A stretch of 64,000 nucleotides of DNA from the NCBI GenBank assembly GCA_016199985.1, contig JACQFQ010000063.1, positions 1 to 64,000 of the forward strand. Reading direction: 5' to 3'. Under the pieces are notes generated by a model. That model was not told the origin of the DNA and did no database searches. It saw nothing but the letters and a program-made list of their open reading frames with translations. Both the position numbers and the translations under genes were made by a program. Shown here one piece after another: positions 29,018 to 37,753 of this stretch. The stretch is from Verrucomicrobiota bacterium. Lineage in GTDB: Bacteria; Verrucomicrobiota; Verrucomicrobiia; Limisphaerales; UBA11320. Position 1 is the stretch's first letter. Each line of letters opens with the position of its first letter.

Positions 29018-29146
29018 AGGAGTCGCCCTTCGCGCCCGGCTCTCAGAGTTGAGTTGAGATCTGAAGCCCGCCCGCCAGCCAAAGCCAGGCAGAGACAGAG
29101 TCAGTAACCGCGGGATGAAACAGGCCCGAAGCAGGAGGAAAGCAGT

Positions 29147-29707
29147 ATGAAGAAATTGTTGTGTTTGGCGCCGTGGGTTGTGGTCGCCGCGATGAACGCG
29201 CAGGGCCAGGGGTATGTCCTCTTCAGCAATGTGACGCAGGACCTCATGGTGGAGAAGAAGATCTCCGACGCCTACTCGGGCGATTACCTGAACTCCGCCT
29301 ACGTCGCCCAATTGTTCGCGGGAGTGCAAGGCTCCATCGAGGGCGCGTTGAACCCTCTCGATGTCCCGGTCTACTTCCTGGATTCGCCTCCGGAGTCGGT
29401 CGGTGATTTCCTGGGCAACGAATTGCAGATCGCGGGCGTGAACGTCGGGAACGCCGCCACCCTGCAAGTGCGCGTGTGGTCCTCGGCCTACGCCACCTGG
29501 TCGGACGCCTACAGCGCCGCCCTCCTGGACGGCAACATTCATGTGGGCAAGTCGGGCCTGTTCGATGTGACCACGGGAGCGCAGGGCTCGAACGTGGAGA
29601 TCGCGATCAACATGCCGCAGTTCACCATCACCGCGGTGCCTGAGCCCAGTGTTTTGGGCTTGGGCGCCCTCGGTTTGGGGCTCGCCTTGATTCGCCGCAG
29701 GCTCTGA
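29147..29707 (+). CDS. PEP-CTERM sorting-domain exported protein
   Basis: 186 residues with an N-terminal signal (KKLLCLAPWVVVAAMNAQG) and a C-terminal PEP-CTERM anchor VPEPSVLGLGALGLG, then a basic RRRL end. The SD AGGAGG at 29133 lies well placed before the ATG at 29147. The middle has no recognised domain. PEP-CTERM signals are cut by an exosortase, linked to exopolysaccharide systems; no exosortase is visible in the window. Confidence 0.88.
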   Translation: MKKLLCLAPWVVVAAMNAQGQGYVLFSNVTQDLMVEKKISDAYSGDYLNSAYVAQLFAGVQGSIEGALNPLDVPVYFLDSPPESVGDFLGNELQIAGVNVGNAATLQVRVWSSAYATWSDAYSAALLDGNIHVGKSGLFDVTTGAQGSNVEIAINMPQFTITAVPEPSVLGLGALGLGLALIRRRL

Positions 29708-29740
29708 TCCAACCCATTCGGAGGTCCCCACGGATGATTT

Positions 29741-29779
29741 AACGAGCGGCACGCTAACGCGCGCCGCTCGTTCCATTTT
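29741..29779 (+). terminator. Rho-independent-like terminator after PEP-CTERM gene
   Basis: A 10-bp perfect stem (AACGAGCGGC paired with GCCGCTCGTT, 29741-29750 and 29763-29772) with a 12-base loop, then CCATTTTC. Ends the PEP-CTERM gene's transcript before the next gene. Confidence 0.65.
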
Positions 29780-29862
29780 CGGCGGCCCTGTTTTCGCATT
29801 GACGGCTGGCCCGCCTCCCTTTGGTGTTTCGGCGGTTCCCTTGTTATGTGGGCTCCGAACGA

Positions 29863-30945
29863 ATGAAGATTCTCGTCATCTCGCTTGCCGGGATCGGCGA
29901 CACGCTGCTGGCGACGCCGCTCATCCATGAGCTGCGGTTGAATTACCCGGACGCCGTTCTCGACGCGCTCGTGATGTGGACAGGGTCGCGCGACATCCTC
30001 GCGGGCAATCCCCATCTCAACTCCGTCCATCACTGCCACATGATCAACGAGGGGCCCTGGCGGAGCCTTCGTTTTCTCCTTCGGCTGCGCCGGCGGCGTT
30101 ACGACATCGCTCTCAACACATACCCTCAAAGCAAGACGGAGTACCGGCTGATCACGCGCATCCTGGGAGCGGGCGTTCGCGTGAGCCATCGATACGACAA
30201 CCGCCGGTGGTGGGATGGATGGCTCGTGAACCGCGAAGTCGACCAGAGCTACGACCGCCACTCCGTGGATCAGAATCTTGCCTTGCTGGAGGCCTTGAAC
30301 GGTCGGCGGATGCTCGCGTCGCACAGCGCCGAGCTTTTTCTTTCGGAGGACGAGCGCGCGTGGGCGCGGCGGATGGCGGAGGAGCGCGGATGGAGGGGGC
30401 GGCGAATGATCGGCTTCCATGTGGGTTCCGGGAAGACGAAGAACCTGGCGTTGCGACGATGGCCCCTGGATTTCTATCGGGAGCTTATCGAGAAGCTTCT
30501 CGGATTGAGGCCCGATCTCCAGGTTCTCCTGTTTGGCGGTCCTGAGGAGCGCCAGGACCATGAGTGGCTCCTCTCGCGGATCGGCTCCCCGCGCGTTTGC
30601 GTTCCCGAGACCCGGGAGATGAAGCAGGCCGCCGCGCTGCTGGAGCATTGCCACGCCTTCCTCAGCATCGACAGCGCGCTGATGCACCTCGCCGCCGCCG
30701 TTCGCGTGCCCCACCAGTTCGTGATCGAAACGGCGACCTTCAACAAGACCATCGAGCCTTACGATCGTCCCTACGTTCTCATTCCCAACCCCGCTCTTCA
30801 GGGGCGCAACCTCGACTACTACCGTTACGACGGGGAGGGCATCCGCGGCACGCCCGAGGCCTTGGAGGCGTTGATGCGCGCGGTGTCGTCCGAGAAAGTG
30901 TTTCAAACGCTTGCGCCCTGCCTCACTCTTCCCGACAACTCATGA
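29863..30945 (+). CDS. Glycosyltransferase family 9 (heptosyltransferase-like)
   Basis: 360 residues from the ATG at 29863. N-terminal KILVISLAGIGDTLLATPLI is the GT9 start, with an Asp of the acceptor site; C-terminal FHVGSGK, the LLFGGPEE block and SIDSALMHLAAAV complete the family. GT9 enzymes add heptose to lipopolysaccharide inner core. The gene overlaps the next one by 4 bases (ATGA), so the two are translated together. An upstream in-frame start at 29821 was rejected. Confidence 0.85.
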   Translation: MKILVISLAGIGDTLLATPLIHELRLNYPDAVLDALVMWTGSRDILAGNPHLNSVHHCHMINEGPWRSLRFLLRLRRRRYDIALNTYPQSKTEYRLITRILGAGVRVSHRYDNRRWWDGWLVNREVDQSYDRHSVDQNLALLEALNGRRMLASHSAELFLSEDERAWARRMAEERGWRGRRMIGFHVGSGKTKNLALRRWPLDFYRELIEKLLGLRPDLQVLLFGGPEERQDHEWLLSRIGSPRVCVPETREMKQAAALLEHCHAFLSIDSALMHLAAAVRVPHQFVIETATFNKTIEPYDRPYVLIPNPALQGRNLDYYRYDGEGIRGTPEALEALMRAVSSEKVFQTLAPCLTLPDNS

Positions 30946-33095
30946 GAGTTTTCCTGCGATTCCTGGCCGAGCTGCTGTTTCGTTTCACCGCGCATCGCGC
31001 CGAGGTTCTCAGGGCCCCCGGGCCCGTGCTCCTCATTCCCAACCACACCTCCTGGCTGGATTGGCTGTTCCTGGGCGTCTGCCTGGAACCGGACTGGCGA
31101 TTTGTTGTTTCGAGCGTGACGGCCCAAACGAGCTGGTTTCATCGGAAGATCATGCTGAACCGGAGAACCTTTCCGATCGACACCACATCGCCCTACGCCG
31201 TGAAACGGATGGCGGAGCATCTCATGAAGGGCGGACGTCTTGTGCTATTCGCCGAGGGACGGCTCTCGCGCACGGGAACCTTGATGAAATTGTTCGAGGG
31301 CACTGGGTTCCTGCTGGACAAGACCCAGGCAACCGTGATCACGGCTTACATCCGGGGCGCCGACCGGCTCGTCACATCGCCCAATCCCAATCGCAAGCTG
31401 CTGCTGCCTCGAGTCTCGATCCATTTCAGCGAGGCGCTCCACCCTCCTCGGGGCGTCGATGCCAGCGCGTCGGCGGCGCGGACTCGACTCACCGACTGGT
31501 TGCGCGATCAGATGGTTCGACAGCAATTCGAAGTCGAGTGCCTGATGGGGCCTTCCACCGTCCTGGAGGCGGTGGTGGCCAGCGCCGGCGTTCACGGGGG
31601 CAAGGTGGTGATGCAGGATATCACCCAGAGCCTGACCCTCCGGCGCGTCTTGGCGGGCGCGGATCTCCTCGCGCAGGAGCTCGCCGCGCTCCTCGGAGGC
31701 TCTCCGGAGCGGATAGGCGTCCTCCTGCCCAACGTCAACGCGACGCCAATCGTTATTCTGGCCTTGTGGAGCCTAGGGAAGGCGCCCGCTCTCCTGAACT
31801 TCTCAACGGGGATTCCGATCATGAAGGTTTGCTCGGAACTTGCCGGACTTCGCGAAATCATCACATCGCGGGCGTTTCTGACGAAGGCCAGGCTTGAGTT
31901 GAAGCCGCTGCAGGACGCGGGGCTCCGCCTGATTTTTGTCGAGGATCTCCGGGAGCGAGTCACGTCCCTCAAACGCCTGGCCGCGCTGGCCCGCGTCGCG
32001 CTGAACCCGCGCTCGGTCATCCGAACCCCTCAGTCCGCCGACCGCACGGCCGTTGTTCTCTTCACGAGCGGATCCGAAGGCGTCCCGAAGGGGGTGGCGC
32101 TGTCACAGTCCAACTTGATGTCCAACATCCGCCAGCTGCTTTCGATCTGCGACCTCACCGATGAGGATCGCATTTTCAATTGCCTGCCCCTCTTCCATAG
32201 CTTCGGCCTCACCATCGGCGCGCTCCTGCCTCTCGTTCGCGGGTTTTACGTTTTTCTGTATCCATCGCCGCTCCACTACCGCGTCGTCCCCGCGGCGCTG
32301 TACGACCGCGACTGCACCGTGCTCCTGAGCACCAACACCTTCCTCAATGGATATGGACGCAAGGCTCATTTCTACGACTTCCGCAGCCTCCGATATCTTT
32401 TCGCGGGCGCCGAGAAGATCCAGCAGTCGACCTTCGAACTCTGGAAGCGGAAATTTGGCGTGCGAATTCTCGAGGGCTACGGGGCCACGGAGTGCAGTCC
32501 GTGCCTGGCCATCAACACCCCCATGATCTCCTCTTACGGGACCGTGGGCCGCTTCCTGCCGTGCATCGAGCATCGCATCGAGCCTGTGGAAGGCGTGAGC
32601 GTCGGAGGCCGCCTCCTCGTCAAGGGGCCGAATATCATGCAGGGCTACCTGAACGCGGACGCGAACCAGGCGTTCCGCGCGCGGGACGGGTGGTACGACA
32701 CGGGCGATATTGTCAGCGTCGATGACGGCGGGTTTGTCACGATTCTTGGCCGACTGAAGCGCTTCGCGAAAGTCAGCGGCGAGATGGTCAGCCTGACCGC
32801 CGTGGAGGAGGCCCTCGCGGGGGCGTTTCCGCAGTACGGGCTCAGATGCCAGGTCGCCGTGGTGACGTTGCCCGACGCCGACAAGGGTGAGCGGTTGGTG
32901 GCCGTCATCAACGAGGCGCGCCTGGGCGTGGACGAGATCCGCGCCGCGGTGCGAGCCCGCGGGCTGTCCAATCTTTGCGCGCCGCGCGAGGCTCGATTTC
33001 TTCGCGAGATTCCCAAGCTGGGCACAGGCAAGGTCAACCATCGAGAGCTGGAACGCTGGGTCCGCGAGACGCCCCAACCTCCTCCCGCGTCCTAA
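30942..33095 (+). CDS. aas: Acyltransferase/acyl-ACP synthetase, Aas type
   Basis: 717 residues, nearly the length of E. coli Aas (719). Residues 1-200 are a PlsC-type acyltransferase: HTSWLD is the HX4D motif and FAEGRLSRTG the acyl-acceptor block. Residues 215-717 are an AMP-forming acyl-ACP synthetase: LFTSGSEGVPKGVALS (P-loop), EGYGATECSP, a YDTGDIV motif and a GTGKVNHREL Lys near the C-terminus. Together they re-acylate lysophosphatidylethanolamine. The ATG at 30942 overlaps the GT9 stop, suggesting an envelope-lipid role; a fatty-acid transfer to LPS is an alternative idea. Confidence 0.85.
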   Translation: MRVFLRFLAELLFRFTAHRAEVLRAPGPVLLIPNHTSWLDWLFLGVCLEPDWRFVVSSVTAQTSWFHRKIMLNRRTFPIDTTSPYAVKRMAEHLMKGGRLVLFAEGRLSRTGTLMKLFEGTGFLLDKTQATVITAYIRGADRLVTSPNPNRKLLLPRVSIHFSEALHPPRGVDASASAARTRLTDWLRDQMVRQQFEVECLMGPSTVLEAVVASAGVHGGKVVMQDITQSLTLRRVLAGADLLAQELAALLGGSPERIGVLLPNVNATPIVILALWSLGKAPALLNFSTGIPIMKVCSELAGLREIITSRAFLTKARLELKPLQDAGLRLIFVEDLRERVTSLKRLAALARVALNPRSVIRTPQSADRTAVVLFTSGSEGVPKGVALSQSNLMSNIRQLLSICDLTDEDRIFNCLPLFHSFGLTIGALLPLVRGFYVFLYPSPLHYRVVPAALYDRDCTVLLSTNTFLNGYGRKAHFYDFRSLRYLFAGAEKIQQSTFELWKRKFGVRILEGYGATECSPCLAINTPMISSYGTVGRFLPCIEHRIEPVEGVSVGGRLLVKGPNIMQGYLNADANQAFRARDGWYDTGDIVSVDDGGFVTILGRLKRFAKVSGEMVSLTAVEEALAGAFPQYGLRCQVAVVTLPDADKGERLVAVINEARLGVDEIRAAVRARGLSNLCAPREARFLREIPKLGTGKVNHRELERWVRETPQPPPAS

Positions 33096-33244
33096 AACGA
33101 GACACCCGCCCCCTTGGCCTCGCGCCCATCGCGCCCGCCGCCGTGTCCGAGCCAATCCCGCATCATCGCGCTAAAGTTTAAGAGCGCTCCTGCCGATGGA
33201 ACGAAGCAGAGGCGGAATCCCTTTCGCTGCTCCCTTTACGACGT

Positions 33245-34075
33245 ATGAAGACTTTGCTCGTTCGCTCAATCCTCGGAGGACTGCTGCTCTCATCACCCTT
33301 GTGGTGGGCGGGCTCCGCCGCGGCGGAAACGCACAACATCAATGGCCAGGTCACCGCGGTTCAGGGCTCGGCGACCTTGAGCGTTCCCGGACAACCCGAG
33401 ACGCCTCTGAAGCCCGGGGCCGATGTGCCGCCCGGAGCGGTGATCCACACGTCTCCCGGTGGAAGCGTGGATGTTTTTTTGGGTCGCAACACCGGCGTCA
33501 TCCGTGTTGCGGAGAACTCCGCCCTGAAGGTGCGGGCGCTTCAAGTGACCGACACGGGATCGGAGACTGTAACAGACACCCAGCTCGAGCTTCAGAAGGG
33601 CGAGCTGTTTGGGAATGTCAACAAGCAGAGCGCCGCGTCCACCTACGAGATCACCTTGCCTGACGGCGCCGTGGACATGCGCCAGAGCCGCTTTCAGATC
33701 GTGAGTCGCGCGCCCGAATCCCCAGGGGGAAAAGCGGGGCAGCTCGCCGACAACAACCAGCCCTTGCGATCGACCGTTCGTGTTCTCATGGGCCAGGCTT
33801 CGTTTACCCACGACGGCCAGCTCGTCGTCCTCGGCAATCACCAGGAGCTCAATCCTGAAACAGGAAAGCCCGCCCCCATGACCGCCGCGATGGTTGCAAT
33901 CATCGGGCAAGCCTTCCTCACGATGGATCTCGCGCCGCAGACGGCGTCCGGCGGCGCGGACGGGAACAACAAATCGAAGTCCGACGGCGGAAATGTCATT
34001 CAGGTCTCCGCGCGCGCCCTCACCAGCCTTCCTCCGCAGGAGACGCCGCTATCGCCTACAACGGGCGGCCGGTAG
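33245..34075 (+). CDS. Exported FecR-domain protein
   Basis: 276 residues with signal peptide (KTLLVRSILGGLLLSS, cleavage near AAA). Beta-rich FecR-like core: GQVTAVQGSATLSVPG, LKPGADVPPGAVIHTSPGG, VFLGRNTGVIRVAENS and LQLEKGELF-type strands (seen as LELQKGELFGNV). Unlike the sigma-regulator FecR, it has no cytoplasmic or TM segment other than the signal, so it should be periplasmic or outer-surface. A strong terminator follows at 34106. Function unknown. Confidence 0.82.
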   Translation: MKTLLVRSILGGLLLSSPLWWAGSAAAETHNINGQVTAVQGSATLSVPGQPETPLKPGADVPPGAVIHTSPGGSVDVFLGRNTGVIRVAENSALKVRALQVTDTGSETVTDTQLELQKGELFGNVNKQSAASTYEITLPDGAVDMRQSRFQIVSRAPESPGGKAGQLADNNQPLRSTVRVLMGQASFTHDGQLVVLGNHQELNPETGKPAPMTAAMVAIIGQAFLTMDLAPQTASGGADGNNKSKSDGGNVIQVSARALTSLPPQETPLSPTTGGR

Positions 34076-34105
34076 AATCGGACGGCCTGACGGCTGAATT
34101 TTTGC

Positions 34106-34140
34106 GGCGCGCTGAGTGTTCAGCGCGCCTTTTCTTTTTT
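34106..34140 (+). terminator. Intrinsic terminator overlapping nth 3' end
   Basis: A perfect 10-bp stem GGCGCGCTGA / TCAGCGCGCC with loop GTGT (34106-34129) followed by TTTTCTTTTTT. It ends the FecR transcript. Its right arm includes the stop and last codons of nth on the other strand (34120-34140), so the U tract encodes the Lys-rich end of Nth. Confidence 0.85.
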
Positions 34141-34806
34141 GCTCGCGGCGGCTGCGGCCTTCTCCGCCGCGGGACACAGGGCCCGGATCTCGCAATGCGG
34201 GCAATCGGGCTTCCGGGCGCCGCAACGACGGCGGCCGTGCCAGATGAGCCAGTGGCTGAGGAGCGCCCAATGATCCCGGGGAGTCAGGCGCATCAGCGCC
34301 TGCTCGATTTTCTCGGGCGAGGACTGCCTGGTCAGCCCGAGCCGCTGGGCGAGTCGCGCCACATGGGTGTCCACCACCACGCCTTCCTGGATTCCAAACG
34401 CGTTTCCCAGCACGACATTCGCCGTCTTTCGTCCCACGCCCGCCAGCGCGGTCAAAGCCTCCATGGTCCTGGGAACTTCCTCCCCATGCCGCGCGACAAG
34501 CGTTCGGCACGCGGCCTGAATGTTGCGCGCCTTGTTCCGGAACAAGCCGATCCGCCGGATGTCTTGCTCAAGCGCGGGCAAAGGCGCCTCCGCGTAGTCG
34601 CGGGCGCTGCGATAGCGGGCGAAAAGCGTTTCCGTGACGATGTTGACCTGCTTGTCCGTGCACTGGGCCGAGAGAATTGTGGCGACCAGCAGCTCGAGGG
34701 GGTTGCTGTGTCGGAGTTCGCAGTGGGCGTCCGGGTAGGCGCGGGCCAGCGTGTCGCAAATCGCCGCGGCTCGGGCCCGCGTCTGATCGTTGGTCTCTCT
34801 TGCCAC
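34120..34806 (-). CDS. nth: Endonuclease III (DNA glycosylase/AP lyase)
   Basis: 228 residues. Helix-hairpin-helix LAGVGRKTANVV contains catalytic Lys127; Asp146 lies in VVVDTHVARLAQRLG. Four Cys at 195, 202, 205 and 211 (C-x6-C-x2-C-x5-C) bind the 4Fe-4S cluster. Removes oxidised pyrimidines. A short Ala/Lys-rich tail is added. The start is a GTG at 34806. It lies 15 bases after the kamA stop on the same strand. Confidence 0.93.
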   Translation of the reverse strand: MARETNDQTRARAAAICDTLARAYPDAHCELRHSNPLELLVATILSAQCTDKQVNIVTETLFARYRSARDYAEAPLPALEQDIRRIGLFRNKARNIQAACRTLVARHGEEVPRTMEALTALAGVGRKTANVVLGNAFGIQEGVVVDTHVARLAQRLGLTRQSSPEKIEQALMRLTPRDHWALLSHWLIWHGRRRCGARKPDCPHCEIRALCPAAEKAAAAASKKEKAR

Positions 34807-34821
34807 GGAGCCTTCGCGGGA

Positions 34822-36063
34822 TCACGCCAGCTCAGGGTGAGCGGACGATGGTTCGCTGATCGCCGTGGGCGCGCCGTCCGCGTTCTCCGGGTACTCGAAC
34901 ACCTTCCCTTCGAAGTTCCGGAAGACAACCCGATCGTTGTTATGGCTGAGCACGTAGTCGGGGTTGATGGGCACCTTGCCCCCGCCGCCGGGGGCGTCGA
35001 TCACGAACTGCGGCACCGCGTAGCCAGTGGTGTGGCCCCGGAGGCTTTGCATGATTTCGAGGCCTCGGCGAACGCTGGAGCGCAAATGCGACGATCCTGA
35101 GATCAGGTCGCACTGGTAGACGTAGTAGGGCCGGACACGGCACATCATCAGCTTCTGCAGATGGTCCTTCATCACCGCTTCGTCGTCATTCACGCCGCGC
35201 AGGAGCACCGACTGATTCCCCAAGGGGATGCCCGCGTCCGCCAGCCGGCCCAACGCGTCGCGCGCCTCGGTCGTCAGCTCGCGGGGATGATTCGAGTGCA
35301 CGCTGATGAAGAGCGGGTGAAACTGCCGGAGCATCGCGCACAGCTCGGGAGTGATCCGCTGGGGCAGAAAAAGCGGGATCCGCGTTCCGATGCGCAGAAA
35401 CTCCACATGCGGAATGGCTCGAAGCCGGCTGAGGAGACATTCGAGCTTCTCATCGCTCAGAAGAAATGGATCGCCGCCGCTCAGCAGGACGTCGCGGATG
35501 GCCGGGGTGCGGGCGATATAGTCGATCTGGCGATCGAACTCAGGATGGAAGTCGTAGCCCGTGGCGTTGCTCACCAGGCGCGAGCGCGTGCAGTAGCGAC
35601 AGTAGGCGGCGCATCGATCCGTCACGAGAAAGAGAACGCGATCAGGATAGCGATGCACGAGCCCAGGCACGGGGGAGTGCTCGTCCTCGCCGCAGGGGTC
35701 CGTCAGCTCCCATGGCGCGGTCAAGGTCTCCTCCAGGCGGGGGATCACTTGGATGCGGATGGGACATCGCTCGTCCGCTGGGTCAATGAGGTTGAAAAAG
35801 TAGGGCGTGATCGCCATCGCCAGCTTCGTGTTCGCGAGCTGGACCCCGGCTTCCTCCTCCGGCGTCAGGGTCGGCATCAATGTCCGGAGACCCTTGAGCG
35901 TGGTGATCCTGTTCCGGAGCTGCCACTGCCAGCTGTTCCAGTCCGCGTCCGGAATGTGAGACCAAAAACCGCGACCCGCGGAATGAAACGCCTTCAGGGA
36001 ACCGGTGCGCCGGGGTTCGACAGGGTCCGCGCTCAGGCCGCAGACTGACGACAGGATGTCCAT
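34822..36063 (-). CDS. kamA: KamA-type radical SAM aminomutase (lysine 2,3-aminomutase)
   Basis: 413 residues, the length of clostridial KamA (416). Cys151, Cys155 and Cys158 form the CxxxCxxC radical-SAM cluster site (CAAYCRYC). The DVLLSGGDPFLLSD motif binds SAM, and the PLP Lys is Lys363 in GGGGKVPI. The N-terminal DWNSWQWQLRNRITT and ITPYFFNLID match full-length KamA rather than the shorter EpmB, which modifies EF-P. Makes beta-lysine from lysine, either for catabolism or as an osmolyte, depending on partners. No ablB-like acetyltransferase is adjacent. Confidence 0.85.
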   Translation of the reverse strand: MDILSSVCGLSADPVEPRRTGSLKAFHSAGRGFWSHIPDADWNSWQWQLRNRITTLKGLRTLMPTLTPEEEAGVQLANTKLAMAITPYFFNLIDPADERCPIRIQVIPRLEETLTAPWELTDPCGEDEHSPVPGLVHRYPDRVLFLVTDRCAAYCRYCTRSRLVSNATGYDFHPEFDRQIDYIARTPAIRDVLLSGGDPFLLSDEKLECLLSRLRAIPHVEFLRIGTRIPLFLPQRITPELCAMLRQFHPLFISVHSNHPRELTTEARDALGRLADAGIPLGNQSVLLRGVNDDEAVMKDHLQKLMMCRVRPYYVYQCDLISGSSHLRSSVRRGLEIMQSLRGHTTGYAVPQFVIDAPGGGGKVPINPDYVLSHNNDRVVFRNFEGKVFEYPENADGAPTAISEPSSAHPELA

Positions 36064-36096
36064 TCCGGGCGGACTATAGGTTCCGCGGAGGGTGTG

Positions 36097-37608
36097 TCAA
36101 GGGGACGGGTGTTCCGGGTCGACGGCGGCCCTTCGGCCCTGTTTTCGGCGTCCGGAAGGCGTCTCAGCGGGGCCCTTTTTCCGGCTCTGCGTGATCGCGG
36201 CGAGCTCCGCCTGATAGCGGCTGAACGAGTGGTCCAGCTCGTCGAGCTGTCGGACGCATTTCTTCAGCGCCACCTTGGCGTTCGGCAGCAGCTGGACCTT
36301 TTCCACGCTCGTCCCGCCCGTGGCGTTTCGTTGGGCGAGATAGGTCGCCAAAGTCTCGCGGTAGCCGGCGACGAGCGGGGCGATCCTTGGCGGGCTGCGC
36401 CACTGCAAGCCCTGGAGTCGGGCGATCTTCCGGTTGAGCAGAGCTTCGACGCGCGTCGAATCCCACCGCTCGATCGCGCGCTGGATGCTGGATCTCCCGG
36501 CGTCCTGAATCGACTCGCCGTCCACCGTGATGTCCAGCGGCACCGACAGGATCTGGCCCAACTGGTCCACCACTTCCTCGAAAGCCAGCTCTCCCGACCG
36601 CTCGCGTCCGAGGAAGAGCGCTGTGGTCAGTCCCCACCACTTGTCCACATCCACCATGCGTTGGAACCGTGACGCGTAGGCCTGAAGGAAGCTCGTCTGC
36701 CAGTTCAGGGTGTTGTGAAGACTTGCGAGCATGACGGCCATGTCTCTCGCGCCGTGATCCATCCGCAGCAGTTCCCGCACGAGGAGGTGGGATGAGGACC
36801 GGTATCGGTTGAGAAACCCGGGATCGCCGGAGGCGTCAGGCCAGCTCAGCTCCTCCAAGGCGAGGGGCGGTGTTTCGCGGAGCGTTTGCCTCAGCGTTTC
36901 CACCGCGCGATCGGGGCGCTGGTTCTCCGTGCCTCCCTTGAAGGGCTCCGCCAACAGCGACAGCGAGCCTTGGGCCTCCAGATGGGCGGGCATGCCCGCC
37001 TCGAGCCATTTGGGCATGTCGACCGGAATGCCTTCATTTCGCGTTCCACGATTGGCGATCTCGAGCAGCAGGACCTGAACGATCGTGTTGAAGAAGCGGC
37101 GCCGATCCATCAGGTCGGGGAGGTCGATGGAGTAGACCCACCCGCTCGGATACTCCTGGCCTTGCACGGCGACGGGTTCGTCGTCGCCCCGGCGGACATG
37201 CAACCTCACGTAGACTTTTCCCTGCCATCGGTCGGTCAGCTGAAGCTCATGGAGCAGCGCCGCCTTGATTCGCTCGCAGGAAACGATGGCGGTGTCCGGC
37301 TCGATTTGCATGTAGCTGGCGGAACGCGGGAGAGAAACCGGCGAAGGCGCGTCGAAAGGGACGCCTGTGGCGACAAACTGCTCCGACACGCTGATGCGGG
37401 TGACAGGTTCGGCCGCTCGGAGACCGATGGCGGCGAGGCACAGCAAAGACTGGAGCCAAGCGCGAGCCGCCCTCGGAGAGCGGATCGCGGCCAGCCCATG
37501 GCTTGCCCAATGACCTGTTTTGTGGACCACAGCTTCGGGAGGTTCCCGCCGGTCGCCGCCGGCGCGATATGGGGAACCAACAGACTTTGACAATAGAGAG
37601 GGCCGCAT
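36097..37608 (-). CDS. Exported protein resembling a degenerate gluzincin peptidase
   Basis: 503 residues if started at the ATG at 37608; the hydrophobic core AWLQSLLCLAAIGLRAAEP at about residues 49-67 acts as signal peptide, so the true start may be further downstream. The pattern VLLLEIANR, then about 12 residues, then PKWLEAGMPAHLEAQ has the spacing of HExxH plus WLxEG(L/M)A of membrane-associated zinc peptidases, but the first His is replaced, so the zinc site looks lost. The C-terminal 60 residues are basic and Pro/Arg-rich. Function unknown; seen features only. Confidence 0.65.
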   Translation of the reverse strand: MRPSLLSKSVGSPYRAGGDRREPPEAVVHKTGHWASHGLAAIRSPRAARAWLQSLLCLAAIGLRAAEPVTRISVSEQFVATGVPFDAPSPVSLPRSASYMQIEPDTAIVSCERIKAALLHELQLTDRWQGKVYVRLHVRRGDDEPVAVQGQEYPSGWVYSIDLPDLMDRRRFFNTIVQVLLLEIANRGTRNEGIPVDMPKWLEAGMPAHLEAQGSLSLLAEPFKGGTENQRPDRAVETLRQTLRETPPLALEELSWPDASGDPGFLNRYRSSSHLLVRELLRMDHGARDMAVMLASLHNTLNWQTSFLQAYASRFQRMVDVDKWWGLTTALFLGRERSGELAFEEVVDQLGQILSVPLDITVDGESIQDAGRSSIQRAIERWDSTRVEALLNRKIARLQGLQWRSPPRIAPLVAGYRETLATYLAQRNATGGTSVEKVQLLPNAKVALKKCVRQLDELDHSFSRYQAELAAITQSRKKGPAETPSGRRKQGRRAAVDPEHPSP

Positions 37609-37753
37609 GCTCACACAACCCTTTCGAGCGGACGCTCCGCCGACCGCCTCCTCAACTGATTGACCGCGCTGTCGATTAGGGAATAGCGTCGCCCATTCTC
37701 GCCGAACAACGCGCGGAACCGCGACGGGATCGGAAACGAAAGACGACGCGCCT

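Noticed and set aside
27404-29776. 790-codon minus-strand frame
   Set aside because: It runs antisense to the secretin and PEP-CTERM genes, both of which have family motifs and good ribosome sites; its Arg/Gly/His-rich composition is typical of antisense frames in GC-rich DNA.
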